DNA of 64,000 nucleotides from Bombus terrestris (taxonomy: Eukaryota > Arthropoda > Insecta > Hymenoptera > Apidae), in the NCBI RefSeq assembly GCF_910591885.1, contig NC_063274.1:10521725-10585724 (forward strand). The letters are read 5' to 3'. A program made the translations under genes and the position numbers. Within the stretch, counting starts at the first letter, position 1, and each line of letters begins with the position of its first letter. The notes beneath the pieces are model-generated. The model was not told the origin of the DNA and did not search any database. It saw only the letters and a list, made by a program, of their open reading frames with translations. Positions 1 to 12,470 of this stretch are shown here, one piece after another.

Positions 1-342
1 GTAGCAGTTAATTTTAGACATCGCTTGAAGCATATAATACATGTGATCTTTCTCTTCCCCGGCCAATCTATTCATAAAATACACAAATTACTTAAAAACT
101 GCAAATTACCCCAACTTCATCCTAAATTCCACCAAAACTTTCAAAACTACAACACGTAACATCCCTTGTTCCTAATCGATTATTTATTCACAAGAGCTTG
201 CATCAAAGTCATCCTAAAATCCCGCTTTTTTTCAGGCTCTGTATCAAAGCTTACTTTTGGGAATGGTAACGGAGAGCTAGGTGGATCGGCCAGACGAAAT
301 GGAATGGCGTCGGCGGACTGACAGGCGAGGAGAAAGGGGGAT

Positions 343-378
343 GAGAGAGAGAGAGAGAGAGAGGAAGAGAGAGAGAGG
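343..378. repeat. GA microsatellite
   Basis: A run of GA dinucleotides is interrupted once by GGAA. It lies at the left edge of a small CpG-rich patch (270-600). Confidence 0.9.
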
Positions 379-3300
379 CCGGACGCAAAGGGAGACGCAT
401 TGTTTACAGTAATGAAGGCGTAAATAAGTGATGAACCGCGCGACGCATCGATCTCGGCCGGGCTATGCCTATGTTTGATACGGCACTGCTTTCAGGGTGG
501 TCACCCCTACTGTCAGCCACCCTCCGACTGCACGCAGATGTCGACCGGTTCTTTTCCCGCCTGCTACATCTCTTTCTTTCTCGCTTTACACTTCTTTCGT
601 CTGACGGATTATCGAGACGTTAATTAACAATTAAAAATTTCGTGAATCTTCCAGTTTCTTTTCTCTTCTTTTTTCTTCCTTTGTCCTTTCCCTTCTTTAG
701 TTCACCGTTCATTTTTATCTTCAGCAATGGAGGTTAGCGTGACGACGGGTCAATTAAAGGGACGAAACGGTTCTACGGGTTTATGGAGTATGATTTTACA
801 GTTACGTAGCTTTATAGGCACCCTGCTTATGCTTGCGTTTAAATGTGTTTAAGAGTGGTTTTATTTTCTCTTGGAGTATTTGTTTTTATGATAGATACAC
901 TCTAGTTTAATTATTCGTGTACGTTGACTGTCAGAGAAATTTTGTATATCACGTCTATAGTAATAGCGTTCTGTTCGCATATTTCAGCACGATGCGATGC
1001 AACCTAATACACATTCACGTATAATACATATTTTATTAAAAAATCAAATTGTCCGAACATTTTAACACTGTATTTAGTACAGTCATATCGTGACTGTAAC
1101 GTTAAAAAGTATCGGAAATTTTGTAAATTTTAGATCACCGCTGATACTAGTGAACGTATTAAATGACAAAATATTGAATTCCATTATCACTTTCGTTGTT
1201 TAGTATTTGCTCTTGAAAATAATTACATTTTACGGTAACATGTATTTTTCTATCATATTTCCACGGAAATTCTCACGAAACTAAGACTGTCCTTGCAAGT
1301 CGATGTTAAACACGGCACACTAATCTCGGAATATGATAATTCAGCGACTAGTCGTCTTCCGTTTTCCTTTCTAAGATGCATATTAATAGGAAACGTTTAT
1401 TATGTATTTATTATACTAGCGTCCGGTGTGTCATGTTTTCTAGCAGTTCGATTCGTATCGTCTCATATTCTATTCAAATTAACTGTCGTGTAAACAATAA
1501 GTCTATTTTATAATCGCGAACTTAAGAATTGGTTATTTGCAATTGCATGAATTCTCCTTGATCGATTCGATATCAAATTAACTGCGAAGCAACGAGAAAA
1601 CTTCACGACGATAAGGCAGAAGCGCGAAACATATTATGCAATATCAGCGCAACTATAGCGAGCTAACGTGCAATCGACCTTGTCCATACGTTTCAGAAAC
1701 CGGCGACAAACAGCGTGTCGGGTTTCGCGTTAGGCTGCTAGACGAGTAACCTAATTATTCAAGAAGTGGACTAATTTGAATGGTGCCGCGGACGTGGATT
1801 AATTTCTGCGGCGCGAACAAGGAAGAGCGCAATTATGAATCGCGTTCCAACGTCGGGAGGACGTAACACGTTTGTGTAGCGGAGCGTTTCGCGTTACTAG
1901 AAGGACACGTTGAAATTTGGGTTAGAGGAACAATAATGATATTAATAACTTTATGTAGAATATATATACATAAATTAACATTTTTAATCCTGTTACCAGA
2001 AAAATTTGAAAAATGTTTTTTCGTTACAGAAACTTATCCTTGCAACAATTAGAAATTTATCTTTCGAGCAATTGACGACACTCAGTGGGGTTATTCATTG
2101 GCCGGTTCGGTAACTTTCGTAAAATTCGGGTATTTTTGATGTCATAGGGCGAAGAGATATAACTGGATTTCAATTTTACCAAGAAAACGTCGAATTAAAG
2201 AACCGGGGAAACTAAATTAAATACATCGATTATATAAGATTTATAAGTTATTATATAGTAATTTATATAAGATTTATTAAGTTTATAAGATTAGTTTATA
2301 ACATTATAAGATTTTCCAAAATTTAGACGCACTCAATTATATTTAAAGACATTTGAAGCTAGAAATTTTGATTTCTAGAACATGCAATCATACATTTTTA
2401 ATTTAATTGTAATTTGAATGTAATTTTCTTGATTGCAAATTATAATATCGAGTGTAACCATAGTAAGCGCAACAAATTTGAATCTATTAAATATTAAAAA
2501 ATTCCTATTCGAGAAAAGAGGCAATGACAGAAATAGCTTTGAACAATGGAAGTATAATAAAGACGCGATTAAAAATTTCCTTAAAATATCTGGTTCGTAT
2601 TTCCTTCATTGTAATAGGTCATTTGCGACATTTTCGCTGTCATCGTTCAACAAAAATAGTGTGCAAAACAATAGAAGAACTCCTTTGACAATAATAATTG
2701 ACGAGTCGTTGTTACTAGAAAAAGATATGTTTCTATCCTGAACGATATATGCATTTCACACCACGATCATGCGCTTATCATACATTCTATTTGTGCACAT
2801 TCAGAATCGTGACGTCTTGCGATTCCCTGAATTCGACTTAAGCTAATTTCACTGTATTGCGTTTCATAAGATTTTTAGTTGTTATGTTCGTTAAAGCCCC
2901 TTCGATCGAATTAAAAATATAAAAAGTAAAGCAATGATGAAACATACTGCACAGGGTCGTGTTTAAACTTTCGTAATAAATGGATTAAAAACTCCACTCA
3001 TTATATTGCTTGGTTACAGCAGATGATACATGTACTCCAAAACATACAATATATTTTTCATGTCTGTTTAATTAACGGAATTTCGGAGAATTAATATACG
3101 TATTTATTGAAGAATATCATTGAAGAAAGTATTATTACGTTTAATATTATAACTGAAGACAGTCTAAGATATGCAACATTCGTTTCCCTTCGTTTCTCCA
3201 TATTATTGTTAAATTTAACAGATTTTCACGTTTTATGCGGCAGAAGATTAAGAGAATGTAATGTGTACTTCGTTCGTTTATAATTAGATCGGCGATTCAT

Positions 3301-5650
3301 TAACATGTTGAGACATTACAATCCACAAACTACAAATATAATAATAAAACAGTAAATAATGCTGACTCATGATATTGGTTTAAGTTAGGGAGGAACAGCC
3401 TGTTGATTATTATTCAACTAAATTTATCGCAATATTGATTCGATACTGGAACGTTCACAAAGTTATGTAATTTTTTTCTTGACAGTTGAAGTCGTTCTTT
3501 TGCGGTAAGAATATTTGCCACTTATTCTATTTAAAATTCTGCCTGCATTTGCAACATCCATTCGAACACAAATTTTTTTCCACTATTCTAAACACTTGTC
3601 AGTCAACTTAGATACACATTCTCTTTTACATCAAATAGTACCATTCGTTGTTCGTTTTCTGCAATTCGCTACCTTTATATTTCATTCGACATGAAACAGA
3701 AATCACGACACAATTTATAAGATAAAAATAATTGTTCGATCATATTTATTACCTTAATTTGACGCTAATTGTTCACGATCAGATTAAGTTTAAAACAAAT
3801 TTGTATTAACGCGTAATAAATATTTATTCATTCTCCTTATTATCTATTTATATACTTTTGCTCTGTGTTACACTAAGTCTAAGACTGCTATCATAGAAAT
3901 ATTTTCTTCGCGTTTCATATTTTTGTCATAACATTCTAATAAACCTTGAAATTTGAATCCTAATAAAGCTTCCTTTACATGACACTGTCCTATTGCTTTT
4001 AAATTAAATCCTACTAATTTACACGAAAATCTGTGAGACATTCTGTATAATATCTCGTTTGAACGATGTATTTATGTAACAACGTGATTTACACAAGTTG
4101 TACGCAGCCACCCCTTTTACGATTCCATTCTTTAATCGCCATGCGATAAATCGTAAGTTGACCAACTCGAACAAGAGCAACACCGAACTACGCTTATGCA
4201 ATTCTTCATACGGGAAGACGGTCTTCGATATCATTGAGAGCATCTCGCCGTCATTTGCCGCGCCTAATTATCATCCCCCTATATACAGTCAACGAACACT
4301 GTTCATAAGCATCGTGGAACGATCATACTCGATAATACAAGTCCTTTTCTCAACGTAACTTCTTTGTCTTGCGTTATCGCTCCAACTTCGTCTCTTTAGT
4401 AAAAAATTGCTCCCGAATGTTGTTGATATATGATTTTATAAATTAGTGCCTCTTATTGTTAGAAAATCAAATCAAGGGATGATTACGAAATTAAAATGAT
4501 CAGCATAAAATTTTTGAAATTTTTCATGGTATTGTATTAGTATTATTATACAACAATGTATTTTTGACTTATTTTTCCTCGAATTATATATTTTTTATAC
4601 ATTTTCCTATTCACAAATCGCCTCGATTTATCAAAATGTTACCAATCGCTGGAAAACGGGTAAAAAAGGCGAGAGAATTGTAACAAAAAAATGACACTGT
4701 GCTAAATTCGTGATTTACAAGTGGAACGGAAGTGGCTATCGCACAAAGCCGTGCACGCGGACCTAATGTACTCGTAAACGAATTTTATTGTCGCGTGGTT
4801 GCGCAAACAAGTAGCCAGAGGCTGGCTGCGGGGAAAATAGAGCGGTGTGTATCGTATCGTCGATAGCGAGAGCAATAACGATCGTCTGGAGCTCGAACCT
4901 CTTGTTTCCTTACGACGTGATTAAACAATGTTACACGGTGATTACATGGCTCAATGGAAAATTTGAATCTTTGCACCAACTCCTGTGTATTACACGAATA
5001 CACTTTATTTGAAAAATCACTGTTTCCTTTGTATTTTATTTCTTTTAGTAAATGTTTGGATTGTGTACCGATATAGGCTATAAATTATTGAACGATTAAT
5101 TGAAGAAATATTTTTAATAATTAAAATAAGAATTAATTCTTCATCTTGGTAGAAGAATTTTATCCTAGTAAAACGCAAAAGCAAATATGTATTAAAATAT
5201 TCGATAATCAGTGAAATATTTTGATATACTGTCGAAATTTTGATGATTAAAATAAAGGTAATGAAAAAAAAAAAAATGTCGAAAGAATTAGACTGTGACG
5301 TTTCAATTAAACGATAGATAAGATTTCCTTAGAAAAATATTTCTTCAGATTTAGTGTTAAGATTAATCATATTCCGTGTTAAGAGAAAGTAGAGTGTCGT
5401 CACGCGAAAAATGTCAACGTTCCTTCCGTCCCAAATCGAACGATAGGATTTCTGTGGGCAAGCAAGTAGAAAGAGTAGCTTCCGTTCGATTCGAGAAGCG
5501 TGTTTACAACTTCGTGCATCCCACGTCGCGTCGGCCAGAAGCCGAGTTATTTGCAGTTACGCGATTGCACCCGGATCACGGTCTGTTTTTGCGCCAAACA
5601 GCAGAGGTAAAGAGCGATCAAAAGCATTAAGCAGTACGTTAAGGATCAGA

Positions 5651-5730
5651 TTATCGCATATTTATCTACATTCTATAACTTTACGTTCAATTATCGCATA
5701 TTTATCTACATTTTACAACTTTACGTTCAA
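5651..5730. repeat. 40-bp tandem duplication
   Basis: Two head-to-tail 40-bp copies (5651-5690 and 5691-5730) begin TTATCGCATATTTATCTACA and end CAACTTTACGTTCAA or TAACTTTACGTTCAA. They differ at two C/T positions, which points to a recent local duplication. Confidence 0.9.
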
Positions 5731-8500
5731 TGCTACCGATAAACACCGTCCTAAGAACATTAGTTTACGAAAGCTTGGCGTGGAAAGAAATTCGTAGCGT
5801 TCTTTAATTATTCTGTTATAAATTCTGTAGAAACATAACTTCCTTCAGGTTTCTCATTCAAACTTTTAACTTTGAAATTTTTAAATCTACTTATTTAGAT
5901 CATTGAGAAATTTCTTTTATATAAATCCAGGATCTAAGTTACAAATAATAATCTTCGAATATTAAAATTGACGATCTATCATTTTTACCTTATTATGCAA
6001 GTTCATAATTATCCTCAAACGAAAGAAAGCAGTACACAAGCAAAATGATCCTTCCTAAATCCAAGATTTCAAGCAATTTCTCTTAAAGAACCAACTAATC
6101 CGATTTTCTCCAGTCCTTACATTCCTCGCAACAAATATCTCCCAAAATCAATCTTCTATCATCAAGAGCTTTTATCACTTCACTTACAAAAATAAACTCG
6201 ATAAACTTGCTCCGAGTTAAGCGCTACCAGGAAAAGAACACTTTCTTCCCTTTTAAGAATCCCGGGACCACCACTACTCGTCAGTTTCATCGGTGAAATT
6301 TTTCCTACCCCGAAGTGAAGCCGCGAAGGATACGAAACGTCCCGAAGAAGAGCCTTTTACAAGCCAAAAATACTCAGCCGCCAGTCGGTTTATCGATAAT
6401 GGCGGCATAATACGAAACGCGTGTAGAACAACCGCCTCTATCTTTAGAGGCGAGCCATCTCGACTCTGTGGAAAGAAACGTACGAGAGATCGAACGAGCA
6501 GATGAGAGATCTCTCGAGCGCATGAACACGCCTGCAACTCACGAGCAGCGTTAACCTAAGAACACACATGGCGGTTTTTCGCTCGTGGTTTCTACTTGTC
6601 GATTGAGAAAGACGTTGTCGAACGTTAATGAATTTTCATAGAATGGCGAAACTCCACTTTTCGCGAATTTCACGACTTTGTTATTCGATTATAGATTGGA
6701 TTAAGAGTGATATATTGGCTCGCTTTTATAATTACATTAACTCGTCAAAAAAACACAGCATACGTAATTGTAAGTTTTTTAAAAATGTTTGCAACATATT
6801 TCTTTATTTATTCCTTAATTTTCAGATGCGGAATCTTCTACATTTTGACAAAGAAACATGACATAGCAATATTTCTTTTTATCCTTTTTTTTATTTTATG
6901 AAGTCGATCGCTATAGTTTCTGAACGATTCGCAATGAATATATTAATATCGATGGTTCTAATTAGGTATATTTATAACGAATACGTCAATATTGATACTT
7001 CTCATCGGGCATTCAAAAGAATTGCATTAGATGTGTGCGAAAGAAACAATCGTCACGTCTGTAACGGTATCGTTATGCCAAGATTTAGCAAAAACCGGAG
7101 AAAAATTAACGAATTGATTCAATGATTCAGAATCAATATCTTGCTTTATAGCATCCGGCGAAGGCTTAACAAAGACAACGTGTTGAAAGGCATTTCGTGA
7201 ATTCCTACTCCTACATCGTTTTGAAGCCGTTCTCTCATTCGCGAGTTCTCGATGATGACTCCACTCGTTGGCTCGTCAAAAAGGCGAAAAAAGATGCGAC
7301 AGACGCTCTTAGAAAGATGTATCGAGTTGGTGAACGCGGCATGGGCACACGGTTACTATTTTCGAGAGCAATGTTTATCTGGCCCGGATCAAATATATAG
7401 TTATGAGTTCCAGAAGGCGGTCGATAGTTCCTCGAACCGGTCATTATTAGCAGGGCTTACGCGGAGGACCGACCAAAAATACGCGTGGTCGCGCGGTTCG
7501 CTCTTGTCTTCTGAAGAACGTTCGGATTTGCGAGCTTCGGCGACACGCCAAACTTTTGCGTGAATCTTCGATCATTAAATCATGAATGTAGATGGTCATG
7601 AGAGTAAACCTATAGTTGAAAATGGAACGATAGCTTAAAATGGCATAAAATAATTGATACATTCATTACTACCGAGCCATATGTGTTGCATCGATTCAGT
7701 TACTTCGTTCATTGTTAGATCCTAATTAACTTCTATCGTCTAGTCTATTGGCAGCTTCGTTTTTCATTTTGTGTCTTTTGTTCCAATAGAATAATCCACA
7801 ATGGGCTAAACTAAAAGGCCTGCCAATACTGTTATGATGCCACACGATTTTTCCCGCGTCAACAAACTTAATTAACTTCGAAATGATTGCATTTAACGTA
7901 GATCAATACGAATAAAGTATCGCGTATAATATTTACAAATTTAGTTGGAAAATCTGGAGAAAGAAGATTGAATTGAAAACAGTCGACGATGGTAACTGCA
8001 GACGCATAAATATGAATTGTAAAATCTCTTAAGAGAAAATTATGTAACAGGCTCGCATTTGTCAATGCAGTTTTTCTTCGTTGGTTCGGTCGGTATAGCA
8101 ACGGTAATACGTATGAAGCAATTGAAAAGACAAATTACTTTGCATTCGAAAGGTTGTATTTACCAGTCATAAACGGTAGTTAAAGGATTATCATAAACGT
8201 TACTATGTAGCTGCCTCGCTTACCTAATACCGCGCACGGATAATCAAATCAATTCGAAAACATGTTTTTTTGCCTTCCAACATTCCAGAACTTACTTTAC
8301 TTAAGCAATACTTGGTTCGTTGGATCTCTTGAGAGATCTCGCATTGCAGAAAAACTTGCCTTTGTACTTATCTTTTAACGCGATATATAACAATCATAAC
8401 ATATGTAATATCAGTTTCGGAATTGTTCATATCTGTCTTTCTTTTTGTACACTTTCCTGACCGAATACTTTTGACATGACCAATGTGTTATCATTCACTA

Positions 8501-8674
8501 GACTGCGGATGTTTACACACTTATGGTAAATAATATGAATGTGCAAAACGACAAAATACACACGAAAAAGGTACTAAATATCCAAAGTAAATATAATATA
8601 TACAAGGTAAATTCGATCTCTATTTAAGTTCCATTTCTCTATGCAGAAATATGAATTTGCATAATCGCCCTCAA
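8501..8674. mobile_element. MITE, same family as 47062-47244
   Basis: TA (8499-8500) is followed by GACTGCGGATGTTTACACAC. The interior (ACTAAATATCCAAAGTAAAT and following) aligns by eye with the 47-kb copy in the same orientation. The right end is eroded, reading ATGAATTTGCATAATCGCCC, so the final base is approximate. There is no ORF. Confidence 0.65.
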
Positions 8675-11600
8675 TTTATTTCTAGGAAAAATATTCTTAG
8701 AGAATAGCAAGAAACATTGCGATTATTTCCCTAAAATCGTTGTGTGTTTTCAATTAATCGATACATTGCTATATACTTGCCACATATGTACTTCCTAGAA
8801 TAATGTATATATTTCTGCACATTTGCGAGAACCAAAGAGCTTTCAACGTTTACGCGTTGCAATATAATTATTCCACATAGCCAATTGACGTTCCCGGTAG
8901 ATAATATTAAACGATCGATAAAGTGTTAATAGCCACTAATATCGTTTAAAAAATTGCCAACACTTTCAACTTTGACAACTACAAATTGCGATACACCGCG
9001 TCTCTAACTATAATAATTTTTTCTTTTTATCATGACGCACTTATACGCTTTTAAATTCTCATCTACTATCTCAAGGCCTGCATGAAACGCTTTAAATCGA
9101 AATACTAAAAATCAGAATTAACGACACTTCCATGTATCCGATCCCTACAGACATTTGCAAGAAAATTATGATTAGCGTCATTGAAATAATGAATATTATA
9201 TGAAGTTTGCTGGCGTTTTATAACTTCCTGTACAGTACCAAACGAGATAATAATTCTTAAAGATTTTAATCATTTCCGACTAATTTGTTACGTACTTCTT
9301 TCCTGCAAATCTTATAATATATGTACATATATAAATATTTAAAGAAAATGTGGTATGTCAAATCAAACTAAATCGTATTGAAAAACTGATATGTTTCTAA
9401 ACTCTGAAATACATTACTGTACAGACTTAGCTATTTAGAAATTTCTAACATGGCACTTGAAAGAAACGCTACCGATAATATTCCACGAGCACCCGTTATA
9501 ATTTCTCTACATTCTCCACGTTCTAATCAAACCAACTAAACCGAATAATTTCTTCTAGTTTTATTAACCCCTTCAAACACGTTTTCTCTTGACGCGTCTC
9601 TAAAAATTAAAAATACCATGGCACTTACGTCTCTAACCCAAACATAATTGCACAGAAAATACTATCTCATGCCGTATTTAAATACGAGCAGAACCTCTAT
9701 AAATTTACAACCGCAAAACTGGACGTCAAATCGTAGAAAATGCTCAATGACTTGATGATGGGACGCGCGCGGCACGAGAAAATCAGCGGTGAACAAAATC
9801 GAGCGATAATTTTCGCGAGAGCGCGGTTTGAAAATTCGTGCGAGCACCATGGAAACGTGAGCCGGAAAAATGAGCAGGTTAAAGGGCTGATATTTGTTGC
9901 GTGTCGGGCGCGTCGCACGGCCCAACAATATCCCATCGCTGGCTGCGTTTGTTTGTATCGCCTCGATTAATTACGATTGTCAGCCGTCTGCGCACTTTCG
10001 CGTTCCAATTACATTTCGCCGAGTCTCGCCTACCAATTTCTCCGTTCTTGCCGCCAAAGTCCGCGCCGGGCACATTAACCTGCGTTACATCGTGATAATT
10101 AACCGACGCTTTAATTAACCCCTTCGCGTTAACAAACCGTGTCTGCCCTTCTTCCTTTTGTTATTCGTTCATATTCTGGAAACGAATACCGCGGGACAAT
10201 CGTACGAGAAAACTGCATAGGCTCGTGGTCGCATTCGCGCGATGTCACGGTCGAGTTAAAATTAGCAAGTCAACCGGATTCTGACGGCAGATAGCGAGGT
10301 GTGCAACCGTGGCGAATGCAACATCGATGAAACTATCTGCGTCGCCTAGTTCCTCGGCCATTGTTTTCCTTCGGGTATCGATGAGATGGAACTGCGGGAA
10401 CTGGGTGAGTGTCTTCTGCCACAAAGTTCTGATTGCGGAGTTTGATAAACGGGTGATGTGTCTAGGGAGTCGGAGTTTGATCATGAAATCGGTGATGTTG
10501 CGATGGTTTTTGCGTTTTGCGATAAAACGATAAACAATTCGAAATCTACAAGATTATTGTTCTCAGTTATCTCAGATACTCAGAGGTATCTAAAATACTC
10601 TAGTTCGATAGTTTTAAGGATCAAATATGTTTTTCTCATAAAAATTATGCGAGATTTCCTTTCCGAAATTTGAGAACCGAATTGTTCGAGTAGATAGAGG
10701 ATTCTTTATATATTTGGTCAAATACATAATACAACACAAATTACGTCTTTCACTATCTTGGTACGAAAAAATGGTTAAGAAATAACATTTCTAGACCAGT
10801 TAGCGTGATCCGTATCGTGGTATACCGTTAGAGAATAATAAGTATAATAGCAAAGAATAGCAACTTGTCATTGAAAAATCGCTCCTAAATCGTCCCAGCT
10901 ACGAGATTTTTAGAAACTCTCGATAAAATAACAAGCTTACTTCGCTCGCGGTTAATATTTATGCGTTATACTGTCGTGTACCACGTGCGAGTATATCTGG
11001 CGAGTGCGTACGAGAGTGTAGGATTGGAGAGAAGGAAGCGGAAAAAAAACTGGTGTCATTGCGCGGCGCGTAAAAATTAAAGTGGCCCATGCGTGATTTA
11101 TATTGTATCGTATAAAACTGGTAATGAATGGCGGATGGTATACACGCGTACATACAATGCGCGCGAAAACTCGCGTAATCGATACGAGCTTTAAGTTCGT
11201 GGACCGCGCGTCGACGACCGCGCGCAAACAAAATGAGTTTAAACGATTCATTGTTAAAATATAACAGTGGGGTCGTTGTACGTTCGATAATCCGAGAAAA
11301 GAAGAATCGAACACGTTAGTTCAATTTCATTGTACGGTATAAAGGCGAAGCTCGTATTCAGTTGTCCTGATTCAATCCGAAATTAAAAAATTATCCGATT
11401 GTCACAGATGAGATGGCTGTTTTCGCGAATGCGTAAAATCTTTCGAAACTTAGTGTATATACGTGTTAAATGGAATTTATTATACCGGACTGTAGCACGA
11501 ATAACTTCGATCGAATAATGAAGAATAGTAAGTTTAACCGAATTTATTTATATTACAAGCCAATGTATCGATTTCAAGCTCGGAGATAATTGACAACAAG

Positions 11601-12173
11601 CAGACCCATGTTTTATTAAGTTTATTATGAAGCGACGAATTGGGCTATCGAAGCGAACATCGAATTCAACGATTATTCCTCCATAAGTTTATTTTCAAGA
11701 GGTTACAGCAAAATACTAAATAACCTGACGTTGCTGTGATGAATATAGATTGAAAAATTATGAATATGAAGAATCATTTCTTTCGAAATAACGAAGAAAA
11801 GGAACAAGTATCATTTAGTAAGAAATTTAGTGCTGTAAACTATTCAAAAGTTCCTTGTGTCGATTCCCATCAAGAAATCACAACCCTTGATACCAATCTT
11901 GTATTCATTCAGAATACTAATCACCCCCATCACTTTTTACTTTCCATTCGAGCGTCCACAAACGTCCACAACCCGCATGAGAACGCCATTCTTTCCAAAT
12001 ACACAAAGCTTCCAGCTAAAACCCAAAATTCCTGTCCACATCGACCACACTAACACCGCGGTAGATCCAAAAACCGGCAAAAACCCATGAAAGCACCTGA
12101 CAACGCTGGTCCATTTGCTAAACAACGAACGTCGATTGAAAAACAGAGCCAACAAACGAGCGAACGTACGAGT

Positions 12174-12179
<6 letters not shown>

Positions 12180-12206
<27 letters not shown>
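12180..12206. repeat. GA microsatellite
   Basis: Thirteen uninterrupted GA dinucleotides lie about 85 bases before the ATG of the 59-codon ORF. They also create a Ser-Leu repeat in the opposite frame. Confidence 0.9.
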
Positions 12207-12290
12207 CGGTCCTTGCTACATCGTGAAAAATAAAAGAGAAAAAAGGGAAAAAGAGTAAGAACCGCGAACCCAAAATCCAGCAGTTGGAAA

Positions 12291-12470
12291 ATGGTATCGC
12301 AACCGCGCAGCGCAACGGTCTCGAAATTGGAAGCGGCGAGAGAACAAATCGAATTCGTTGGTCTCATCCGCGCCACTGCAGCACTGATAGCGACCGATTT
12401 GGAAGAATGGACGGGAGACAATGCGTTTTGCTGGCGACTGTACGAGCCTCGACACACCACCACGATGTAG
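12291..12470 (+). CDS. unassigned 59-codon ORF or exon nested in the mam intron
   Basis: An ATG-initiated plus-strand frame reads MVSQPRSATVSKLEAAREQI and continues with EFVGLIRATAALIATDLEEW and TGDNAFCWRLYEPRHTTTM before TAG. The composition is balanced, with an amphipathic Leu/Ala/Ile/Glu-rich core, two Trp and few Arg. The other frames of this CpG-rich patch are rich in Arg, Ser and Cys. The frame is open upstream of the ATG for 19 codons. An internal GAT|GTAGGT could serve as a donor, with the exon ending at 12466, so this may be an exon rather than a complete small gene. I do not recognise the family. The 206-codon frame opposite it (12050-12670, minus) reads through a GA repeat and looks like chance. 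Confidence 0.3.
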   Translation: MVSQPRSATVSKLEAAREQIEFVGLIRATAALIATDLEEWTGDNAFCWRLYEPRHTTTM

